From the NCBI GenBank assembly GCA_958433005.1, contig CAUAWV010000013.1, positions 1 through 49,177 of the forward strand: DNA of 49,177 bases. Reading direction: 5' to 3'. Shown one piece after another: positions 7,346 through 16,833 of this stretch. This stretch comes from an uncultured Collinsella sp. Its GTDB lineage: Bacteria; Actinomycetota; Coriobacteriia; Coriobacteriales; Coriobacteriaceae. Every line of letters begins with the position of its first letter. Within the stretch, counting starts at the first letter, position 1. Under the pieces are notes generated by a model. That model was not told where the DNA came from. It searched no databases and worked only from the letters and a program-made list of their open reading frames with translations. Both the position numbers and the translations under genes were made by a program.

Positions 7346-7828
7346 TTAGTGCAGCAACTCGGTGAGGTTGCGTTTAAAGCGGGCGCGGTCTTCGCTGGTA
7401 AATGCTGCCGGACCGCGAGTGCGTCCGCCGGCGCGGCGTACCTTCTTTTCCTCGTGGCGAATAAACAGCTGCATGTCGATAGTCGCCTTGTCGTACACGC
7501 GCCCGCGCACACCGATGGCGGCGGCATCGCGCCCGAGCACCATGCTCGCTAGGCCAATGTCCTGTGTCACGACCACGTCGCCCGCTTGCAGACGTTCGAC
7601 AATGGCAAAGTCGGCACTATCGGCGCCCACGCTCACATCGAGCGTGGTGACCCAAAAGCCGCGGCATGCGTGCTCGGCATCGCGCGGATTGTCGCGGCGA
7701 ATGTGTCGTTCCAGGTTTTGCGTGCTGTTGCCGGCGATAACAACGGCGACGCCCGCCCGCCGCGCGCAGTCAATCGACTCGCGCGTGACCGGGCAGGCGT
7801 CGGCATCAATAAAGAGCGTTCGCGGCAT
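7346..7828 (-). CDS. yaiI: YaiI/YqxD family (DUF188) PIN-like protein
   Basis: A 160-residue cytosolic protein of the UPF0178/YaiI family. It opens with the family hallmark IDADACPV (7-14) followed by TRE; a second conserved block is GDVVVTQDIGLA (83-94), giving acidic residues typical of PIN-like metal-dependent nuclease folds. The biochemical role is not established. The C-terminus is basic. The ATG at 7828 directly abuts the TAG of the upstream DUF308 gene (TAGATG), so translation is probably coupled; no strong separate ribosome site is seen. The length is usual for the family. Confidence 0.9.
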   Translation of the reverse strand: MPRTLFIDADACPVTRESIDCARRAGVAVVIAGNSTQNLERHIRRDNPRDAEHACRGFWVTTLDVSVGADSADFAIVERLQAGDVVVTQDIGLASMVLGRDAAAIGVRGRVYDKATIDMQLFIRHEEKKVRRAGGRTRGPAAFTSEDRARFKRNLTELLH

Positions 7829-8431
7829 CTAGTGCACCAGTTTGCCAAATTGAATGGCGCGAACAATGAGCGTTACGCCAAACACCAGCAGCGCGGCGCC
7901 ACTAAAGATGACAAGCATCTTGGCCGACCACAGCGGATAGATAAACACAAACATGCCGGCGATGATGGAGAGTGCACCGCTCAGGATGGCAAGGGCGCGG
8001 TTGGACGAAAGCTCGGACTCCAGAATGGACATGACACCTTCGACAATCCAGCCAAAGCCGGCCACGATAACCACCATCGTGGTGAGTGTCGCGGTCGAGA
8101 AGGCCTGGTTGCGCAGGATTATGACGCCGCCCAGGATAATGAGTAGGTTGGAGATGATGCTCGTCACGCGCCAGCCAGTGGGCAGCAGCGGCTCAAAAAT
8201 GGCAGTGAACAGCCTGATGGCAGCGGTGATTACAAAGTAAAAACCCAGGACGGTCGTCAAAAAGACGAGGGACTTGGCGGGTGCAAAAAGCAGCGCGATG
8301 CCAGCAATGAGCGCCACGACGCCCGTGATGGCGTAGATCCAGCGCACGGCCTTGACGGCTTTGCCCGCCATACTTTTCTCGTCAAATCCAAACTGGCTCG
8401 ATTTTTGGTCATCGTTCCTAAAGATACCCAT
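7829..8431 (-). CDS. HdeD/DUF308-family membrane protein
   Basis: A 200-residue protein with about six hydrophobic segments in helical pairs, starting near residue 29 (WIYAITGVVALIAGIALLF) and ending near 190. The pattern of repeated two-helix units with GxxxI and internal Gly residues fits the DUF308/HdeD family, linked in enterobacteria to acid resistance but of unknown function elsewhere. The first 25 residues are polar and cytoplasmic (MGIFRNDDQKSSQFGF). ATG at 8431 follows AAAGGAG. It forms a two-gene operon with yaiI, with no bases between them. Confidence 0.82.
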   Translation of the reverse strand: MGIFRNDDQKSSQFGFDEKSMAGKAVKAVRWIYAITGVVALIAGIALLFAPAKSLVFLTTVLGFYFVITAAIRLFTAIFEPLLPTGWRVTSIISNLLIILGGVIILRNQAFSTATLTTMVVIVAGFGWIVEGVMSILESELSSNRALAILSGALSIIAGMFVFIYPLWSAKMLVIFSGAALLVFGVTLIVRAIQFGKLVH

Positions 8432-8619
8432 AACGTCTCCTTTCCGTGCGGCGTAAGCCTTGATCGTTACAACCAGTATCGCTTAAAGGCGCTGGCGTAT
8501 GGGTCGGGGAGGGCGAAACGTAACCCAAAGGTCCCGAATTGTTTCCGTTGTTCCCCACGTCGCGGTTTTCTATTCAACAGGTGTAGAACATTGCAGCCCT
8601 GTTCGTTATTGCCTACGTT

Positions 8620-8638
8620 TTAGGTTAGATTTTCCTAA
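8620..8638 (+). promoter_or_regulatory. DtxR/IdeR-like operator before the nitroreductase
   Basis: The 19-mer TTAGGTTAGATTTTCCTAA agrees at 15 of 19 positions with the classic DtxR/IdeR iron box as I remember it (TTAGGTTAGGCTAACCTAA). It ends 28 bases before the start codon. Possible iron control is inferred. Confidence 0.5.
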
Positions 8639-8666
8639 GGACAATTGGCTTGTATTGGGGGTCCCT

Positions 8667-9338
8667 ATGAACGAAGCAGTTCCCGAGGCACCGTCGAGTG
8701 TCGAATCGATGGCAAAGCAAGGTTGCGAAAAGCTCGGTCTGGAAGCGTTTGATGCGTTGGTCCGTCGTGCCCGTACGTGCCGCCGTTTTGACGAGTCTAT
8801 GCGCGTGCCGCGCGAGTTTTTGCTTGAGCTGGCGGAGCTGGCGCACCTGACCCCGTGTGGTGCCAATGCTCAGCGTCTTCGTTTTCATGTGGTGAGCGGT
8901 GCCGAGGATTGCGTGCGTGTATTTGATGAGCTTGCATGGGCCGGCGCGTTTAAGGATTGGCCGGGTCCTGCCGAGGGCGAGCGTCCGACCGGCTATATCG
9001 CGATTCTGGCCGAGCGCGCCGTTCCGGGCAAGCCTGCCGCTCCCATTACCGAGGTCGACACGGGCATTGCCGCGCAGACGATGATGCTCGCCGCCCGCAG
9101 CGCCACGCCCGAGGTGGCAGCCTGCATGTTCAAGGCCTTTACGCCCCGCGCGATCGATGCCATGGGGCTCAATAACGACAAGTATGAGCTCAAGCTGATC
9201 ATGGCGTTTGGCGTTCCGGCCGAGACGCAGGTGATCGATGCGATCGATTCCAACCCCGACGGCTCCATCAATTATTGGCGCGACGAGGCGCAGGTGCACC
9301 ACGTACCCAAGCGTCCGCTTGCCGACGTGCTGCTGTAG
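8667..9338 (+). CDS. Nitroreductase-family flavoprotein
   Basis: A 223-residue cytosolic protein of the FMN-dependent nitroreductase family. The N-terminal signature is RRARTCRRFDESMRVPRE at about 35-52, where the R-R-F/Y-D segment begins the FMN phosphate site, followed by LAHLTPCGANAQRLRFHVV, matching the usual 'ApSg.N.QPw.f.vv'. A later segment (TEVDTGIAAQTMMLAA) fits the second conserved helix and GVPAE is the usual C-terminal strand. Physiological substrate unknown. ATG at 8667 follows a modest GGGGGT. A candidate iron-box operator precedes it. A GGGAC-loop hairpin separates it from the phosphatase genes. Confidence 0.85.
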   Translation: MNEAVPEAPSSVESMAKQGCEKLGLEAFDALVRRARTCRRFDESMRVPREFLLELAELAHLTPCGANAQRLRFHVVSGAEDCVRVFDELAWAGAFKDWPGPAEGERPTGYIAILAERAVPGKPAAPITEVDTGIAAQTMMLAARSATPEVAACMFKAFTPRAIDAMGLNNDKYELKLIMAFGVPAETQVIDAIDSNPDGSINYWRDEAQVHHVPKRPLADVLL

Positions 9339-9373
9339 TTGTGCGTCGTTGCGGTGCAATCCGGCGGCAAAAT

Positions 9374-9404
9374 CACCACAAAGGCTCCTGTCCCCTTTGT
9401 GGTG
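9374..9404 (-). repeat. GGGAC-loop hairpin, CACAAAGG stem
   Basis: An 11-bp perfect stem CACCACAAAGG / CCTTTGTGGTG; on the minus strand the unit contains GGGGACAGG. Located between the nitroreductase and the first phosphatase gene. Confidence 0.8.
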
Positions 9405-9421
9405 GTACGAGGGGAGGGTGT

Positions 9422-9964
9422 GTGGCAGATCTGTATTTGGTGCGGCATGGGCAGACTGAGCTCAATGTGCAGAGCATTTTGCAGGGCTGGCACGATTCGC
9501 CGCTTACGGCGCGCGGGCGCGAGCAGGCGCTGACGGCGCGTACGGCGTTTGCGGCGCGTGGCGTGGCCTTTGATCATGTGTATTCCTCGCCGTTGGGCCG
9601 GGCGCGGCATACGGCCGAGCTTATCGTTGGCGAGGGCCGTTCCATTGAGCTGGTCGATGACCTGCGTGAGTGGCATTTTGGCTCGCTGGAGGGCACATCA
9701 AATCGCGAGATGCCGCCGCAGCCCTGGGGCGATTATCCGGTGGCCTTTGGCGGTGAGTCGGAAGTGCAGCTTCAGTCGCGCATGGTCGCGGCGCTGTCCC
9801 GCATCATGGCCAGGCCGCAGCACGACTGCGTGCTGGCGGTTTCCCACGGCTCAGCCTGCCAGGAGTTTCTTGAGTATGTGACTGGCGGGGGAGAGCTACC
9901 CGACAACGGTGCCGTGCTTCATTTTGGCTATTGCGACGGGGCGTTTTCGCTCTTGGGTTGGTAA
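9422..9964 (+). CDS. Histidine phosphatase (phosphoglycerate-mutase-like), copy 1
   Basis: A 180-residue cytosolic enzyme of the histidine phosphatase superfamily. LVRHGQTELN at residues 6-15 contains the catalytic RHG, SSPLGRARHTAE around 55 the second Arg, LREWHFGSLEG the acidic motif near 80, and VSHG the second catalytic His near 140. Substrate could be phosphosugar, nucleotide or cobalamin phosphate. I chose the GTG at 9422 because the RHG motif must lie close to the N-terminus and GAGGGGAGGG precedes it; earlier starts would translate the hairpin. A homologous gene follows after 17 bases, so this is a tandem duplication in one operon. Confidence 0.85.
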   Translation: MADLYLVRHGQTELNVQSILQGWHDSPLTARGREQALTARTAFAARGVAFDHVYSSPLGRARHTAELIVGEGRSIELVDDLREWHFGSLEGTSNREMPPQPWGDYPVAFGGESEVQLQSRMVAALSRIMARPQHDCVLAVSHGSACQEFLEYVTGGGELPDNGAVLHFGYCDGAFSLLGW

Positions 9965-9981
9965 CGAACGAAAGGACCCCT

Positions 9982-10617
9982 ATGAATAAAGATCTGTATC
10001 TGGTCCGTCATGGACAGACGATATTCAACCTTAAGCGCATTATTCAGGGCTGGAGCGACTCGCCGCTTACGCAGTTGGGTTGCGACCAGGCGGCGCGCGC
10101 CGGCATGTTTTTGCGCGCACGCGGCATTGAGCCCGACCACGTCTACACCTCTACGCTGCACCGCACCGAACAGACCATCGCCAACCTGTGGCCGGGCTTG
10201 GCGTACGAGCGCCTGGACGGTCTGCGCGAGTGGTTCTTTGGCGACTTTGAGGCCGAGCGCGTGATGCTTATGCCCGAGCGCCCGTGGCGCGATTTCTATC
10301 GTCAATTTGGCGGCGAGGGCCAGATCCAGGTGCGCGAGCGCATGGTGGCGACGCTGACCGAACTCATGCGACGCCCGGACCACGAGTGCGTCCTTGCGGT
10401 GAGCCACGGATCGGCCATCAAGGAGTTTTTGGACCACGTGAGGGGAGCGGCAGCCGACGAGCGCGAGCGCGTGCCGGGCAACTGTTCGGTGCTGCATTTT
10501 GCGTTTGACGATGCGACCGATACGTTTGAACTGGTCGAAGTCTTTACGCAGGAGGATTACGCGCGCGAGCTGGGGCTAGAGCCGCTCGTGGCGGCAGCGG
10601 GTCCGCAGCGTGGGTAA
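9982..10617 (+). CDS. Histidine phosphatase (phosphoglycerate-mutase-like), copy 2
   Basis: A 211-residue paralogue of the preceding gene. LVRHGQTIFNLKRIIQGWSDSPL opens with the catalytic RHG, YTSTLHRTEQT holds the second Arg motif, LREWFFGDFE the acidic motif, and VSHGSAIKEFL the second catalytic His. It lacks the usual SLEG wording (here DFEAER) and has a longer C-terminal tail than copy 1. ATG at 9982 follows AAAGGA. Close spacing and shared order of motifs show tandem duplication with divergence, implying different substrates. A terminator follows. Confidence 0.85.
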   Translation: MNKDLYLVRHGQTIFNLKRIIQGWSDSPLTQLGCDQAARAGMFLRARGIEPDHVYTSTLHRTEQTIANLWPGLAYERLDGLREWFFGDFEAERVMLMPERPWRDFYRQFGGEGQIQVRERMVATLTELMRRPDHECVLAVSHGSAIKEFLDHVRGAAADERERVPGNCSVLHFAFDDATDTFELVEVFTQEDYARELGLEPLVAAAGPQRG

Positions 10618-10662
10618 CGCTGGCGTTGCGGCGCGGTTTGCTGTCGTAATTGTTTGATGCGA

Positions 10663-10703
10663 AAGGGGCGGAGGTGCATGTGTTTGCTGCATCTCCGCCC
10701 CTT
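10663..10703 (+). terminator. Terminator of the phosphatase operon
   Basis: Stem AAGGGGCGGAGGTGCA / TGCATCTCCGCCCCTT with one mismatch, followed by GTTTATTT. It lies between convergent genes and may serve both. Confidence 0.85.
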
Positions 10704-10746
10704 GTTTATTTGGATACTGGGTTTTCCAGCTTCGCGTTTGAGTCCG

Positions 10747-11436
10747 CTAGAACCGTGAGATTTGATGAGTGAGCAGACCCGTCGGAACCTGCGGCGCGCC
10801 GCCGTTGACCTGCGCAGCGGGGAACAGCACGGCTACAGCAAAGTTGAACGGCTCTCTGCCAGAGTAGGCGCCGGCGCCGCGGGCCTCGTTGGCCAGAATC
10901 TGCGATGCCCCAGCCAGTGCGACGGCATAGGCGGAGTCACCGGCGAACACCGGGTCGGGCGCCTGATCGAGCATGGCGCGGATGGCGGCAACAGCGTCCT
11001 CGCGCTTGACCTCCCACACGCGATGTGAAATGCCGGCGGGGTCGGTGACGGCGTAGAGCGAGGCACCCTCTTTGGCGGCGCCCAGGATGATATCCATGAC
11101 GGGCGAGGCTTCGTAGGCGAGCGTTACAGGGCGGGGCTGCACCTTAAGCTCGGCGATCGCGCGCGCGGCGGCGAGTGCGTCGACGCTCTCGGCGGCAGCC
11201 TCGTCGCTACCCGTCAGTACGTTAACCGGGCAAATCGCCACGACACCCGTCGCGCGACCTGGCTCGCCCGAGCATTCGTACACGTAATACGCCGCGCCTG
11301 GATCCTTGAGCATTAGGCCGTCAGCAATGGCGCCGCGCAGGGCGTCGTTGCCGCTCAGGATACCACCCATCGCAGGCAGCGCCTCGAGCACGCGGTCCTG
11401 AGCCGGGCGGATGCAGGGAAACGGAAGAGCTTTCAT
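10747..11436 (-). CDS. Short, divergent DUF1015-like protein
   Basis: A 229-residue cytosolic protein resembling DUF1015: the start (FPCIRPAQDRVLEALPA) and the segment EGASLYAVTD...HRVWEV fit the family, and the end (FNFAVAVLFPAAQV) matches its 'N..lavlfpa..l' strand. Usual members are near 400 residues and carry a conserved HH in a 'IADGHHR' segment; here the equivalent seems to be VFAGDSAYAVALA, without the histidines, and the protein is about half length. So it may have lost the ancestral activity. DUF1015 genes often occur with serine biosynthesis genes; serC-serA are about 3 kb away. ATG at 11436 follows AGGA. It follows the M20 peptidase by 38 bases. Confidence 0.55.
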   Translation of the reverse strand: MKALPFPCIRPAQDRVLEALPAMGGILSGNDALRGAIADGLMLKDPGAAYYVYECSGEPGRATGVVAICPVNVLTGSDEAAAESVDALAAARAIAELKVQPRPVTLAYEASPVMDIILGAAKEGASLYAVTDPAGISHRVWEVKREDAVAAIRAMLDQAPDPVFAGDSAYAVALAGASQILANEARGAGAYSGREPFNFAVAVLFPAAQVNGGAPQVPTGLLTHQISRF

Positions 11437-11474
11437 GGACGGTCCTAACGCGCGAGTCGGTTGTTCGCGGCTTA

Positions 11475-12695
11475 TTATGCCCCAACTTGTCCATTCGCGT
11501 CCCAGAGCAAGTTATCGGCGAGCGCGATCAACACCTGCTGGCAGCGAACGATATCGGCGTGGGGCACATATTCGTTGGGCTTGTGGGCGAGCGCGAGCGA
11601 GCCTGGGCCATAGCTCATACAGTTGCGGTTGCCCGTCTTGCCAGCAATGACGGCGGTATCGGTGTAGCCGGTAAAGAAGCCGACGGTCGTGTCCGCGCCT
11701 GTCACATCGTCTGCTGCGCGCTTGAGTGCAGCTAGAAGGGGAGAGGCTGGATCGCGCTCGATGGCGGGGCGGTCGCCTGTCACGGTATAGCTTCCATGGC
11801 AGCCGGGGACCGCGGCTTCGGCAGCGACAATGGCCTGCTCTACCATGCGCGTCGCGGCGGCCGTATCAGTCGGCGGGGTCAGGCGCATATCGACCCAGAC
11901 CTTAGCGTGGTCGGGCACGACATAGGGACGGTAGCCACCCTCGATCTGTCCAAACGTGATGGTCGATGGCCCCAGCTCCTCATGTAAAGGTAGCGTCGCA
12001 AACGTGCGACGAAGCGAGCACGCGACCTCGGCCATGGCGGCGACGGCATCCGCGCCCTTCCACGGCTGGCTCGCATGCGCCGTTACGCCAGCCATTTCAA
12101 TCTCGAACCACGTGCGCCCCTTGTGCGCCACCTGAATCTGTCCGTCGGTGGGTTCGGTGTCCAGCACCCATTCACGCGAGCCGACCCAGCCGGCATCGAT
12201 CGCGGCCTCTGAGCCGCGCATAAAGTCTTCCTCGTCGACCGAGCAGATGAGCGAAAAGCCGCGGCGGGGCAACGCGCCATCCGCCGCCACGCGCTCGAGC
12301 GTATGGATCAGTGCGGCAATAGCGCAGGCCAGGCCACCCTTCATATCGCAGGCACCGCGGCCATAGAGTTTATCGTCGCGCACAACCGCCCCAAGCGGTG
12401 CGATGTCTGCGTCCCAGCCATCGCCCAAGGTGACGGTATCCATGTGGCAGATATAGATCAGCCGCGGCTCGTCGCTTTGGCCCGGCACGGTGACTTTAAG
12501 GTTGCGGCGCCCGGGCAGCACTTCGAGCTCCTCAATCTGCACGGCATCGAGCGCAGAACTATCAAGTTGTGCCAGCTGCTGCTCAATGAGCCTCTTAATG
12601 AAGCGCTCAATTTCATCCTCATACGCGCCCGGGTCTGAGCTGTCGATCCGCACAAGCTCCTGCGCAAGCCGCCAGGCAAAGTCCTCATCAACCAT
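11475..12695 (-). CDS. M20-family metallopeptidase / deacylase (ArgE/DapE-like)
   Basis: A 406-residue cytosolic zinc hydrolase. The first metal-ligand motif is ICHMDTV, the bridging Asp lies in YGRGACDMKGG, the catalytic Glu pair in CSVDEED, and later ligands in DTEPTDGQI and near the C-terminus in NEYVPHADI. The internal dimerisation (lid) domain covers about 190-300 and includes TAHAS. It resembles ArgE/DapE-type amidohydrolases; the substrate cannot be decided. I start at the ATG at 12695, preceded by GTGAGG; a TTG ten codons upstream is possible. It is transcribed with the DUF1015-like gene and divergently from the nuclease-like gene. Confidence 0.87.
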   Translation of the reverse strand: MVDEDFAWRLAQELVRIDSSDPGAYEDEIERFIKRLIEQQLAQLDSSALDAVQIEELEVLPGRRNLKVTVPGQSDEPRLIYICHMDTVTLGDGWDADIAPLGAVVRDDKLYGRGACDMKGGLACAIAALIHTLERVAADGALPRRGFSLICSVDEEDFMRGSEAAIDAGWVGSREWVLDTEPTDGQIQVAHKGRTWFEIEMAGVTAHASQPWKGADAVAAMAEVACSLRRTFATLPLHEELGPSTITFGQIEGGYRPYVVPDHAKVWVDMRLTPPTDTAAATRMVEQAIVAAEAAVPGCHGSYTVTGDRPAIERDPASPLLAALKRAADDVTGADTTVGFFTGYTDTAVIAGKTGNRNCMSYGPGSLALAHKPNEYVPHADIVRCQQVLIALADNLLWDANGQVGA

Positions 12696-12849
12696 ATGCA
12701 ACCTCACAATCAGTTTGCTTTCCAAACCGATTGTAAGCCTCCTGAGAGATCCGCGACGTGGGCGTGGCAGTATTTACCGTTCGCAGGCCGAGCCAGCGCG
12801 TTTGCCGTCCGAGCGGGTTCACAAGCGACGCAGCGGGTACGTACCCTTC

Positions 12850-13899
12850 ATGGACGACATGCTGTGCGACATATCTGCCTTTCGGTATCACCGGATACCT
12901 CCACAGGTCTTGGCAATAATGCCGGACCTGCCCGATTCTGCGGACGATCCGCGCAGGGAGCACCTATGTGAGCATCCGCTCGTCACGCATTTCCTGGGCA
13001 CCCCGTTACACGTGTTGGCGCAGGGCAGCTGCGGACGTAAGGGCGATCGCATTGTCAGGCATGTTTGGAACGGGGAGAGGCCGTTTGATTCCGTGCGGCA
13101 GACGGAGTTTGGCCTCGATGTTGCGTCCCCACTCTTTACCCTGCTGACTCTGGCTTCCTCGGTCTCAAACGAGCGTCTAATCATGTGCATGTATGAGATG
13201 TGCGGCACCTTTGCCGTGTGCAAGATTGCGCCTCAGGTAAAGTCGGCACTTGAGCAGGCATATGGGAGCCGATGGAGTGACGCACGGTCGGGCTGGGAAA
13301 ACGTAAAGGATGTCTCGGGGAATCCAACGGACTTGTGGAAACGACCTCCCTTGATCGAGCTCTCTGAGCTTACAGAGTTCGTCGATAAGGTCCGGGGGCT
13401 CCGCGGCGCTAAAACGTTCATACGAGCCGCGAAATGCATTACGGGGGTGGCAGCATCGCCGCTCGAGGTCCAGGCTTCGATGCTGTTTGGCCTTACGAGG
13501 TTGCGCGGCGGCGAAGGGCTGAGCCTTACCAATAACGTTGAGATTCGTATGACGCGCAGCGCCCGCCTGATTTCGGGGCTTGATAGGCGCTATGCCGATA
13601 TCCTGCTGGCAAATAAGGACGGCAGTCGAGAGTGTCTGGTTGAATGCCAAGGTAAAGCCATTCACGGATCCATTGAATCCAAGATCTCGGACTCCGATCG
13701 AACGACGGCCTTGCAAGCCATGGGATATCCCGTCGTTCTGATGACCTATGGTCAGCTGGCCGACTTCGATGCCTTCCGCGTGGTGATGGAGCTCATCATG
13801 TCCTATCTCGATGTGCCGCTGAAAGACAAGACGCCGCGACAGCAGGAGCTCGAACGGCGGCTTCGTGAGGAGATTTTTATCGATTGGGCGGGAATGTAG
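12850..13899 (+). CDS. Second nuclease-like orphan protein, paralogue of the 3190-4623 product
   Basis: A 349-residue cytosolic protein. It shares the layout of the protein at 3190-4623: a segment with YEMCGTFAV (115-123), TEFVDKVRGLRG, then SPLE at 203-206 and GGEG, then a likely PD-(D/E)XK core: YADILL (Asp250), VECQGK (Glu265, Lys269) and DSDRTTALQAMGYPVVLM (281-298). The E-C-Q-x-K segment is closer to a canonical nuclease site than the other copy's IEYNG. No named family recognised with certainty; defence, mobile-element or repair functions are all possible. ATG at 12850 lacks a strong ribosome site, so the start is uncertain and a TTG or GTG upstream may be used. It stands alone. Confidence 0.7.
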   Translation: MDDMLCDISAFRYHRIPPQVLAIMPDLPDSADDPRREHLCEHPLVTHFLGTPLHVLAQGSCGRKGDRIVRHVWNGERPFDSVRQTEFGLDVASPLFTLLTLASSVSNERLIMCMYEMCGTFAVCKIAPQVKSALEQAYGSRWSDARSGWENVKDVSGNPTDLWKRPPLIELSELTEFVDKVRGLRGAKTFIRAAKCITGVAASPLEVQASMLFGLTRLRGGEGLSLTNNVEIRMTRSARLISGLDRRYADILLANKDGSRECLVECQGKAIHGSIESKISDSDRTTALQAMGYPVVLMTYGQLADFDAFRVVMELIMSYLDVPLKDKTPRQQELERRLREEIFIDWAGM

Positions 13900-14176
13900 T
13901 CGCGCGGTGGGTAAACGGTAGCGCGAGCTAGAGTTCTGGTCGCAAAAAGGCTTCAATTTTGCCTTGGAGGGACCCTAAAAATGCTATCTAGAATAAGTTG
14001 TTTCGGAAAATAGACAGTCAACTTACATTCGGCACATAGAGACCGATTTTTACCTACTAAAGTCCCTGATAAAGCTGTTTATCAAAGCGGGCGTGCTTAG
14101 CGACTGGAGCCTCACTATCGATTATCTGAAAAAACTTGTTCTGGGTATCATTTTAAAGTCGTCCGGAGCAACAAAA
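13900..14176. other. AT-rich intergenic region
   Basis: Between the nuclease-like gene and the serA terminator. A weak hairpin (AAAAGGC / GCCTT) just after the gene may end its transcript. The rest is AT-richer than average and I see no gene, RNA or repeat in it. Confidence 0.5.
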
Positions 14177-14207
14177 TCGGCCCCCGTTTCGTGAAAACGG
14201 GGGCCGA
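14177..14207 (-). terminator. Terminator of the serC-serA operon
   Basis: Stem TCGGCCCCCGTTT / AAAACGGGGGCCGA with a 4-base loop; on the minus strand followed by TTTTG, 40 bases beyond the serA stop. Confidence 0.88.
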
Positions 14208-14246
14208 ATGGGCTTCGTGGTCTGTCTGGCAGGATTGGCGCCGGCG

Positions 14247-15410
14247 CTATTTAATCACGCGCACACGATACATCGACGGAATTTGCTTAAGTGCCTCGAT
14301 CGTGCTGCCGTCCAGGTGCTCATCGGTGTCGAACATGGTGTAGGCGTTCTCGCCAGCGGACTCGTTGGTCATGCGCTGCACGTTGGCGTTGTCCTTGGCG
14401 AGAATGGCCGTGATCTGGCCGATCATGTTGGGCACGTTGGCATGCAGGCAGGCAATGCGGCTTGCGGCGCGCGCCTTGCCCATGCTGCAGGCGGGGTAGT
14501 TGACGCTGTGCGCGATGTTGCCGTTTTCCAGGTAATCCTTGAGCTCGCTGATGGCCATGTCGGCGCAGTTGGCCTCGGCCTCGCCGGTGCCGGCGCCCGA
14601 ATGCGTGGTGATAAACGTGTTGGGCATCTTGACGGTCTTGGGCGTGGCAAAGTCGCAGCTAAACCAGCTGAGCTTGCCCGCGCGCAGGGCGGCGTCGACG
14701 GCGTCCTCGTCAATGATGGTCTCGCGCGCGTAGTTGATGAGCACGGCGTCGGGCGCCAGCAGGTTAATCTGCTCGGTGCTGATCATACCGATGGTGTCGG
14801 CCTTGCTGGGCACGTGCACGGTGAGGTAGTCGCAGCCGCGGCACAGATCCTCGAGCGTGCCCACGCGCTGCACCTCGCGGCTCAGCACCCACGCGTGCTC
14901 GACGGAAATGAACGGGTCGTAGCCGTAGACGTCCATGCCCAGATCGACACAGGCGTTGGCGACCTTGGAGCCCACGTTGCCCAGGCCGATGACGCCAATG
15001 CGCTTGCCCTTGAGCTCGCGACCCACAAAGGCCTTCTTGGCCTTCTCGGCGTCGACTTGGATATCGGGGTCGTCGGCGTTGTCGCGCACCCAGTTCATCG
15101 ACTGCACCACACCGCGGCTCGAAAGCACCAGCATGCCCAGGACGAGCTCCTTGACGGCGTTGCTGTTGGCGCCGGGGGAGTTAAAGACAACGACGCCCTT
15201 CTTGGCGTACTCCTCGACGGGAATGTTGTTGACGCCGGCGCCGCAGCGGGCGATGGCGCGAATGCCCTCGGGCAGCTCGTAGCCGTGCAGGTCGGTCGAG
15301 CGCATCAGGATGGCGTCGGCCTCCTCGGCGGTGCTTACAAACTCGTAGCCCTCGCCAAACTCGACTTTGCCGTCTTTAGTGATGTCGTCGATGGTCTTAA
15401 TCTTACGCAT
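14247..15410 (-). CDS. serA: D-3-phosphoglycerate dehydrogenase
   Basis: Catalyses the NAD-dependent oxidation of 3-phosphoglycerate to 3-phosphohydroxypyruvate, first step of serine synthesis. A 387-residue protein of the 2-hydroxyacid dehydrogenase family: substrate segment ARCGAGVNNIP, nucleotide-binding GVIGLGNVGSKVA, then LTVHVP and INYARETIIDE. The expected catalytic His is in ITTHSGAGTGEA. The last 70 residues (VPNMIGQITAILAKDNANVQRM) form a short ACT domain, a likely serine sensor. The N-terminal catalytic half is shorter than in E. coli SerA. ATG at 15410 follows AAGGAG. It lies 72 bases after serC in one operon. Confidence 0.93.
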   Translation of the reverse strand: MRKIKTIDDITKDGKVEFGEGYEFVSTAEEADAILMRSTDLHGYELPEGIRAIARCGAGVNNIPVEEYAKKGVVVFNSPGANSNAVKELVLGMLVLSSRGVVQSMNWVRDNADDPDIQVDAEKAKKAFVGRELKGKRIGVIGLGNVGSKVANACVDLGMDVYGYDPFISVEHAWVLSREVQRVGTLEDLCRGCDYLTVHVPSKADTIGMISTEQINLLAPDAVLINYARETIIDEDAVDAALRAGKLSWFSCDFATPKTVKMPNTFITTHSGAGTGEAEANCADMAISELKDYLENGNIAHSVNYPACSMGKARAASRIACLHANVPNMIGQITAILAKDNANVQRMTNESAGENAYTMFDTDEHLDGSTIEALKQIPSMYRVRVIK

Positions 15411-15482
15411 GGAAAAACTCCTTAGCAGGTTTTGATCTAAGCAGGGTGGTTTGAAGTGGCTGGTCGGCCCGCTCGTTGCGGG

Positions 15483-16607
<1,125 letters not shown>

Positions 16608-16741
16608 CTTCTAGTTCCCCTCGTAGTCGTTTGAACGTTCGGGATACTTTAGCACAGTGGAGCGTCAGGCGCGACCGAATCACAGCAAAACCCGAGTGCG
16701 CCGCTATGATTTACAGGATGGTTACATGGGGGAGGGGTGCT

Positions 16742-16815
16742 TTACTCCTCGGGCAAATCCAAATCTGCGAGCGAAGGCATGAGGTTCTCTAGGCGCTTGA
16801 TTTCTTCGTCGCAAA
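16742..16815 (-). pseudogene. Possible remnant of a lost gene's C-terminus
   Basis: The minus-strand frame just after the antiporter stop encodes ICDEEIKRLENLMPSLADL then DLPEE and a TAA. It looks like a genuine acidic, helical C-terminal tail, but has no start codon or ribosome site and is cut off upstream by a stop. It may be a gene remnant; it could also be chance. Confidence 0.25.
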
Positions 16816-16833
16816 TTAGCTAACCCCTGGTCA

